From DASZCR01 sp964246705 (GTDB lineage Bacteria > Acidobacteriota > Blastocatellia > Pyrinomonadales > Pyrinomonadaceae), in contig CAXTRQ010000037.1 of NCBI GenBank assembly GCA_964246705.1, positions 1 to 39,391 of the forward strand: a stretch of DNA of 39,391 nt, read 5' to 3'. This document shows positions 39,265-39,391 of this stretch, piece by piece. Positions within the stretch are counted from its first letter, which is position 1; each line of letters starts with the position of its first letter. The notes under the pieces are model-generated. The model did no database searches. It was not told the origin of the DNA and saw nothing but the letters and a program-made list of their open reading frames with translations. The position numbers and the translations under genes were made by a program.

Positions 39265-39391
39265 CTACTGCTTCAACTCGACGACGGTCGCGCCCGCGCC
39301 GCCCTGATCCTGCGGGGCGGGTGCGAAGCTCGCGACGTGGGGATGCGTGCGTAGTAGTTCGGCGACGGCGCGGCACAGCGCGTGGTCAGCT
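39265..39391 (-). CDS. mutS2: C-terminal fragment of MutS2 (Smr domain)
   Basis: The stop codon is TAG at 39265-39267. The frame is open to the window edge and gives about 42 residues, ending RTHPHVASFAPAPQDQGG, AGATVVELKQ. This matches the end of the Smr nuclease domain of MutS2 (family pattern AVREYLRNHPLVASFRPA..QGGDGATVVEL). MutS2 acts on branched DNA or stalled ribosomes. Only the extreme C-terminus is visible, so nothing can be said about the ATPase core. Confidence 0.85.
   Translation of the reverse strand, partial: ADHALCRAVAELLRTHPHVASFAPAPQDQGGAGATVVELKQ

Overview
The window is about 39.4 kb of G+C-rich bacterial chromosome from a draft assembly, with four runs of N at 4022-4031, 13006-13015, 19476-19487 and 24471-24480. 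The best guess is an Acidobacteriota genome, perhaps class Blastocatellia. This rests on secreted proteins that combine TIGR03118, Calx-beta, CHRD and DUF4214 domains, a fragment of an acidobacterial-type TonB-dependent receptor C-terminus, and a LytS/LytTR pair. No rRNA was seen, so the assignment is inferred from protein style only.

Layout, left to right. 1-711: C-terminally cut secreted creatininase-family protein (-). 1003-3612: HrpB helicase (-). 3853-7041 (+): AlkX/YcaQ-type DNA glycosylase, PfkB sugar kinase, YihY membrane protein. 7119-13314 (-): very large alpha-2-macroglobulin-like protein with a thioester motif, crossed by an assembly gap. 13811-17726 (-): O-methyltransferase, a short ORF that looks like a deletion fusion ending in a TonB-receptor tail, and a LytTR response regulator overlapping its four-helix histidine kinase. 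17963-19369 (-): semialdehyde dehydrogenase. 19525-24966: two divergent secreted proteins that both end in DUF4214. 25109-26014 (-): metallo-beta-lactamase-fold hydrolase. 26276-29446 (+): a Cys-rich protein with an endonuclease/exonuclease/phosphatase fold, followed by a LysM/peptidoglycan-binding protein. 29498-33542 (+): HutF, an ArgE-like M20 deacylase and a secreted protein of unknown function. 33570-39391 (-): B12-binding radical SAM protein, then the information-processing block rpoD, dnaG and the end of mutS2 (transcribed mutS2 to dnaG to rpoD).

The housekeeping block on the right is ordinary. The least explained part is 26276-29446. There a possible nuclease carries an 11-Cys N-terminal cluster, two long helical insertions and an acidic tail. 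It is followed after 39 nt by a LysM plus peptidoglycan-binding protein of the kind found beside contractile-injection effectors. Other unusual points are a CHRD domain nested inside DUF4214, a nearly perfect 124-bp internal duplication in the neighbouring DUF4214 gene, a creatininase-family protein that seems to lack a metal-binding His, and intergenic repeats built from related AT/GC-mixed words, several of which form long hairpins.

Two sequence joins look artificial. About 65 bases before the gap at 19476 read as a coding stretch with essentially all codons ending in G or C, unlike the neighbours. The frames on either side of the gap at 13006 would join if the two contig ends overlap.
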